This document shows, in pieces, positions 58,440-64,000 of a DNA stretch of 64,000 nt. The notes under the pieces were generated by a model that saw nothing but the letters and a program-made list of their open reading frames with translations, ran no database searches and was not told where the DNA came from. The stretch is from Siphonodentalium dalli. Its lineage: Eukaryota; Mollusca; Scaphopoda; Gadilida; Siphonodentaliidae. The stretch's first letter is position 1. Each line of letters begins with the position of its first letter. The stretch covers positions 231,444,944 to 231,508,943 of the forward strand of contig CP136061.1 in the NCBI GenBank assembly GCA_032622095.1, read 5' to 3'. The position numbers and the translations under genes are program-made.

Positions 58440-59793
58440 GGTGACAATCACGCCGGATCCGGATATATGAGTTTTGAAGGTCAAGGTCGCGTCGCACGGG
58501 TAAATTAATATGCCCATGCCAGTTCCCGGCCGAAAGTACCCCCACAGACCAAGTTTCATCGAAATCGGATCGGCCGTTTTCGAGTTAATCGCGAACACAC
58601 ACACACCCTCATCCTCACCCCCCCCCCCCCCCACACACACACAGATCTTCCAAAATATATAATAGACTAGCAGGTGGACCCGACTTCGTCCGGGCTGTTT
58701 CCCCTCTGCTTTTCGGCGAATTGCGCGATATGACCTTGAATTGTCCATTTTGAAGTTCAAGGTCAGGTGGGGTCACGATTTGACCAGGACAAAAGTACCC
58801 GACAAAAGTACCCGTCGAAATCCATCCGGTTTTACCCGATTTGACCTTGAATTGATCATTTTGAAGGTCAAGGTCAGGTCGGGATCACGATTTGACCCGT
58901 CCAAAACACTTAGTGGACAAAAGTAACCCTATGTATCAAATTTCGTGGAAATTCCATCAAAATTCGCGATTTGACCTTCAATTGACCCAATTTAAAGGTC
59001 AAGGACATAGGCCTATGAGACTCCCCGGCCGAAAGTACCCCCCACATACCAAGTTTCATCGAACTCCCGTGATATTTGGGCGTTTGACCATGAAATGACC
59101 AGATTTCAAGGTCAAGGTCACGTCGCACGGAAAAATTAATAGGCATATGCCACTTCCCGGCCGAAAATACCCCCACATACCAAGTTTCATCGAAATCGGG
59201 TCGGCCGTTTTCGAGTTCATCGCGATCACACACACACACACACCCTCGCACACACACACACACACCCTCACACACACACACACAGATCTTCCAAAATATA
59301 TAATAGACTAGCCGATGAGCCCAACGTTGTCCGGGCTATTCAGAAACCAAATTTCAAGTCGATAGCTCTACCCAGCCCGACGCTATTCAAAAACCAAATT
59401 TCAAGTCGATAGCTCCACCCGTTTCCGAGATCTGGTCTGCGCATACGCGAAGCTGGCGTCGCACGGGCTCGGCGACCCGATAAAATTCGTATCCGGGGCA
59501 AGATACATTCACATAGCAAATTTCAAGTCGATAGCTCCACACGTTTCCGAGATCTGGTCTGCGCATGAGCGAAGCTGGCGTCGCACGGGCTCGGCGACCC
59601 GATAAATTCGTATCCGGGGCAAGATACATTCACATAGCAAATTTCAAGTCGATAGCTCCACCCGTTTCCGAGATCTCGTCTGGTCAAACTACACACACGT
59701 ACCAAGTTTCGTCCCGATCGGTCGAGAATTGTAGATTTGTATCAATGACAGACAAACATACAGACAGAGGTCTTCAAAATATATTATAGACTA
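58440..59793 (-). repeat. Right arm of the large inverted duplication
   Basis: Read on the minus strand, the order is the same as the left arm: TTTTGAAGACCTCTGTCTGT (59779), TCGACCGATCGGGACGAAAC, about 2.5 satellite units (markers at 59431, 59553 and 59674), GGCTCATCGGCTAGTCTATT, a CA-rich microsatellite (about 59225-59283) and the GACCTTGACCTTGAAAT section. It contains a second GT/C-rich boundary at about 58600-58670, so this arm has an additional rearrangement near the centre. Confidence 0.82.
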
Positions 59794-59955
59794 GCCGATG
59801 AGCCCGACGTTGTCCGGGCTATTCATCCGGGCTATTCAAAAACCAAATTTCAAGTAGCCGATGAGCCCGACGTTGTCCGGGCTATTCAAAAACCAAATTT
59901 CAAGTCGATAGCTCCACCCGTTTCCGAGATCTGGTCTGCGCATGCGCGAAGCGAA
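59794..59955 (-). repeat. Extra truncated copies of the arm sequence
   Basis: GCCGATGAGCCCGACGTTGT, CCGGGCTATTCAAAAACCAA occurs twice more (59794 and 59857), the second followed by the start of a 122-bp unit up to GCGCATGCGCGAAGC. It ends abruptly near 59955, just before the region that leads to the retrotransposon. Confidence 0.8.
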
Positions 59956-60436
59956 GGGGGTATGAACTCTATCTTGCATTTTCCAATACGGGTGATAACT
60001 CTATGAAATTTGAACTCTATTGTTCATAACTTGTAACTGGCCCATCCTTGATGTATATACAATTATGAAACCATCAGCGATGTAATTAACGAGTTTTACA
60101 TATATCTTTAGATCACCATGCACAGCTTCTAAATATAAAAATTACACACTACTTTATAAATGTTTGGCAGCTTACGAAATTGCTCACCTGACTATTATGA
60201 CGTTATCCTTATGAAAACCACCCGACAGTAAGCTCTTTTATGATTGAAAACTCCTCTTTAATTAGTTTTGCTATATGTGTATATATGCTTTTCTTGTTTT
60301 GTTCATTTGATTTTGTTGCTAGTCTCTTCGTTACTCCATGCTTAAGTGCTCATTTGCTGAAAGTGATTGTGCTTTCATATCTGATTATATCCGATGACGA
60401 CCCTATTTACCCTCCCTCTCTGGGTTTTCCATATCC

Positions 60437-63400
60437 ATGAATATTGATATTGTTCAATACAGGGTCGTTGTCGGATACTTTAATTTCCGAAGGCTTATGG
60501 CAAAGTCAAAAAACAAGTCATCACCTCATCTAAAGAATCTTACACCGCGCAGAAACATAGGTACTTTCATCTCTTTGTTTAGTTTACTGATTATCATAGC
60601 TAATGGCGTGGAAGTTCAACCAGGGCCGATGGAACCAGAAACTATTTCTATATTTCACTATAATATTCGTAGTCTCAGAAACAAAATATCAAAGCTTGCT
60701 GAGCATATAGAAGATTACGATATCGTATGCTTTACCGAGACGCACCTAGATAAAAATGTGCATAACAACTCCATATTATTTTCCAATTTTCAAGCTCCGT
60801 TCAGACTTGATAGAAACGAACACGGAGGAGGTCTGGCTGTGTATTTTGCATCCAGCATTGTGTATACATATTTACCCGAATTTGGTTTTGACGACGAAAT
60901 TTTGTGGTTTGAAATTGGAATCAGGCAGAAATTTCTTTTCTGCGTAACTTACAGGTCTGAGCGTGAATGCTTAGACTCTTACTGGACGAATCTTGACAAA
61001 TCCATTGCCAAGGCCCTAGCATATAATATGTCATTAGTCATGGTTGGAGATCTAAATTGCAATTTATTAAATCGCGATGGTGAGCTTCAAAAAATCATGA
61101 GCAAATGGACCCTTGAGAACGTAATTAAAGAGCCAACTCGAATAGGTGTGAACTCAGCAACACTCTTAAATCCGATTTTATTAAGTGATAGTCTAGTTTA
61201 CCTAAACCCGTTCACTATTGATCTAGGTTTATCAGACCATAGAGCAACATCTGTAGAAATTTCATTTCCAAATCCTAGGAAAAAGTCATATCAACGGAAT
61301 GTTTGGAATTATGCCAGAGCAGATTTTGTTGGCATGAACTTCGAAATTAATGCAATCAAATGGTCAGACATTCTCGTGAGCACAGGTCACTCCGATATAA
61401 ATCAGACTGTAGACGTTTTTACTCACACTTTCCTAACAATTGCTCGCAAATATATTCCATTCCAATCAGTTAATATACGTGAGAATGACAAACCATGGTT
61501 TGACAGTTTAATAAGAAAACATATTCGGAAACGCGACCGCCTCAGAAAGAAAGCGCTGCGCACAAATCTTCCTAGTGCCTGGGATAAATATAAAGCAACC
61601 CGCAACAGAACAAATAACTTGAAAAAGTCAGCCAAAGATAAATATTTAGCTAGCCTAGATGAAAACTTGAAAGTAAATGAGCCAAAACAATTCTGGCATG
61701 TCACTAAACAATTACTTAATAATTTCTCCAATGACGAGAAAATTCCCCCACTAAACTTTAACAACAGAATTTTTTAGGACGATTGTCAAAAGGCACAGGT
61801 CTTAAATTCAATTTTCACGCGAAATAGTACACTAGAAAATGAAAAATCGACATTACCGAAATTTGCAGAAAGAACAACCGAAAAAATAGAAGATATCAAA
61901 ACTACCGAGGAGGACATATTGAAAATTTTACACACAAATAAAGCCACGGGCCCCGATGGTATAAGTAACAAAATGCTAAGGGAAACACATGGCTCAGTTT
62001 GCAAACCACTTAAAATAATTTTCAATTTATCTTTAAAGAGCTGTTGTTTCCATACAGCTTGGAAGAAAGCCGATGTGATGACCCTCTTTAAAAAGGGTGA
62101 TAGGCATGACCCTTTAAATTATCGTCCGATATCTCTTATAAGTTGTGTCGGCAAGGTACTAGAGAGATTAGTTTTTAATGAAATTCTAAGCCATTTGAAA
62201 ACCCACAACCTTTTATATAAGCATCAGTCTGGATTTATACCTGGTCATAGTACCGAATTTCAACTAATTGAAATCATTCATAATATCCACTGTGCAATCG
62301 ACGAGGGCCAAACGAGTTGTGCAGTATTTTTCGATATTTCCAAAGCGTTTGACAAAGTCTGGCACCGAGGTCTTGTTTTAAAATTAGAGAAATATGGTTT
62401 GAAAGGTAATATTCTGAAATGGATGACAAACTATTTACAAAATAGACAGCAAAGAGTTAGAGTCAACTCAAGCTTTTCGCAGTACTCCTCAATATCAGCT
62501 GGTGTGCCCCAGGGATCTGTAGTCGGGCCTCTGATGTTTTTAATTTACATTAATGACATTGCCGATGGAATTAAATCTAGCACAAGACTGTATGCTGACG
62601 ACACATGTTTAATCAACAGCGATAGTGATACGTATAACCTTCAATTGACAGTCAATAGAGACATGAACAAAATCAGAGACTGGGCTGAAAATTGGTGTGT
62701 CCAATTTAATAGTAGTAAAACCAATCTAATGTTATTTTCCAAGCCAAGTGTTGTTAAACCTACAATCATATTCGACGGGGTAACCCTAGAATACTCTAAT
62801 AGCCACAAACACCTAGGATTGGATATTGACGACAACCTAACTTGGAACACACACATTGGTAATATATGCACAAGGGCACACGCACGCCTGTCACAATTGC
62901 GTAAACTAAGAGCAATGCTAAATCGTGAAACACTCCAAACCCTCTATTTATCCCATGTTCGATCCCTTATGGAATACGCTAGTAACGTTTGGTCTGGTGC
63001 ACCTCATTACTTACTAAAAGATCTAGAAGATGTTCAATACGAAGCAGCTAGAATAGTCACCGGTTGCACCAGATCAGTTCCAAATATTAGACTTCTGACC
63101 GAACTAGGTTGGGAGACGTTAGAAACTCGAAGATATTACAAACAGGTTTTGACATTCCACAATATAGTAAACGAAAAAACACCTAACTATTTGACAGACC
63201 TTATACCATCCAAATTCAGCGCCCGAAATGACCATGATACCAGAAATGCATCAAATTTTATCCCTATGAAATGCAATTACAAAAGAAAAGAGTCCACCTT
63301 CATGCCCAAGTGTATAAATGACTGGAATAAACGCGATAAAAAAATAAGAAACATGAATTATGAATGTTTTCGACAATCACTTATTCCCAATCCGGTTAAA

Positions 63401-63768
63401 CCTCCTTAGTATTTTTCTACAGGGAAACGATCATTAAATATCTTACAATGTCGACTCAGTGCGAATTCAGTGAACTCCAATCAGATAAATACTTCAATTA
63501 TATTGCGGTGTCCAAAGCCTGTAGAGGCGGCGATGGTGAAGAAAACGCATTTAATTATTTTTTCCAATGTCAATTGCATATTATTCCAAGAGTAGACTTG
63601 CTGAACAAGCTACTACGATTCAATATTTATTCAGTAAAAACTTTACAATTTGGAGATCCAAGCTTATCAAATTCCAATAATGAAGACATTTTCAAGGCTG
63701 TCCAAATCTTTATAAGAGACACACCCCAGGGTGAGAACACACGAAGTTCAACAGCAGACGACTACTAG
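60437..63768 (+). pseudogene. APE-type non-LTR retrotransposon ORF2 (Jockey/CR1-like), recently broken
   Basis: It encodes an apurinic-type endonuclease and a reverse transcriptase for target-primed copying. Endonuclease motifs from the ATG at 60437: YNIRSLRNK (near residue 75), FTETHLD (Glu101), GDLNCN (Asp205) and SDHR (267-269). Reverse transcriptase motifs: KATGPDGISNK, ADVMTLFKKGD, YRPISLIS, VFFDISKAFDKVWH, GVPQGSVVGP and YADD at 62591-62602. Frame 1 runs 60437-63409 except for a TAG at 61775-61777; 61778 onward stays open in the same frame. A second TAG (63407-63409) and a frameshift near 63450 separate the C-terminal tail (63448-63768), which has a C-x-GG-EE-F-YFF-C zinc-finger-like motif. 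No ORF1 is seen, so the 5' end is truncated. Whether it is called CR1, L2 or Jockey needs a tree. Confidence 0.9.
60602..60628 (+). other. 2A-like motif at the N-terminus of the retrotransposon protein
   Basis: Residues 56-64, NGVEVQPGP, follow a hydrophobic stretch (FISLFSLLIIIA). Canonical 2A peptides end DxExNPGP and cause ribosome skipping before the last proline; similar motifs at the N-terminus of APE-type retrotransposon proteins are known. Here the Asp is Gly and the Asn is Gln, so activity is doubtful. The hydrophobic run could also act like a signal sequence. Confidence 0.55.
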
Positions 63769-64000
63769 GGAAGAAAGAAAAAACAAAATAATAAAAATAA
63801 TATTTCTGAGTATAGTCATAAACGCTCTATAAGAACATATTGCACTGTCCTGCCACCTTACCATTGTTAAGGATAGATGAGCACAGTACACTATATAGCA
63901 ACCAGATACTTTCGAACAAGTTGGGAGAGACTAGCAACAATCAAACTTTAACATTATACACTTTAATACCATATATAAATGTTCAATGCCATGTTCATTT
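63769..64000 (+). other. Probable retrotransposon 3' UTR
   Basis: It follows the last stop with an A-rich run (GAAAGAAAAAACAAAATAAT) and then unremarkable AT-rich sequence to the window edge. No poly(A) or microsatellite end is visible, so the 3' boundary lies outside or cannot be seen. Confidence 0.5.

Noticed and set aside
58341-59283. Minus-strand frames of 123-139 codons
   Set aside because: They run through microsatellite and arm repeats of the inverted duplication and start or end in simple sequence.

Overview
The window is animal nuclear DNA: AT-rich, long introns, dense short interspersed repeats, microsatellites, and no operons or ribosome-binding sites. The only host gene I recognise is a Wnt ligand on the + strand, best matched to Wnt5. 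Its protein has the usual Wnt cysteine pattern and reads like the Wnt5 of a spiralian/lophotrochozoan (for example a mollusc). That taxonomic call is from memory of the family and is not certain. Two coding exons are present, 18881-19173 and 41612-42073 (with the stop codon), separated by an intron of about 22.4 kb. The upstream coding exons (signal peptide and first cysteines) were not found, so 1-18880 is probably an upstream intron and 42074 onward is 3' UTR and intergenic DNA.

Almost everything else is repeats, mostly non-autonomous DNA transposons (MITEs), and several sit inside one another. I could separate: (1) a 213-bp palindromic MITE with TA target sites, four copies (1641, 7142, 8274, 33377); (2) a roughly 450-bp element with subterminal hairpins and a GTGCCTGTCATTTGC terminus (745-1876, 3391-3745, 44324-44777); (3) several piggyBac-like families bounded by TTAA (4371, 11966, 12131, 20491, 22554, 27897, 38421, 39423), including two nested insertions; (4) a 69-bp near-perfect hairpin recurring about nine times in at least four different element backgrounds, with one conserved mismatch that shows its orientation; (5) a long-TIR element with a perfect 10-bp direct flank (9927-10441); (6) a tRNA-headed SINE-like family (6418, 33070); (7) dispersed and tandem duplications of unknown origin.

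The last 12 kb is a repeat-rich block after the gene. It holds two elements with 69-bp hairpins (52208 and 55900), then a large inverted duplication (about 56541-59793) whose arms carry a 122-bp satellite and pieces with repeated TGACCTTGACCTT motifs. A 5'-truncated APE-type non-LTR retrotransposon (60437-63768) follows. Its endonuclease and reverse transcriptase share one reading frame of about 990 codons, broken by an amber codon at 61775; another stop at 63407 and a frameshift near 63450 separate the C-terminal cysteine motif. Its N-terminus carries a 2A-like motif.

The most unusual observation is the shared 69-bp hairpin module. It looks like a mobile or selected subterminal structure used by unrelated TTAA elements, and possibly by another TIR class.
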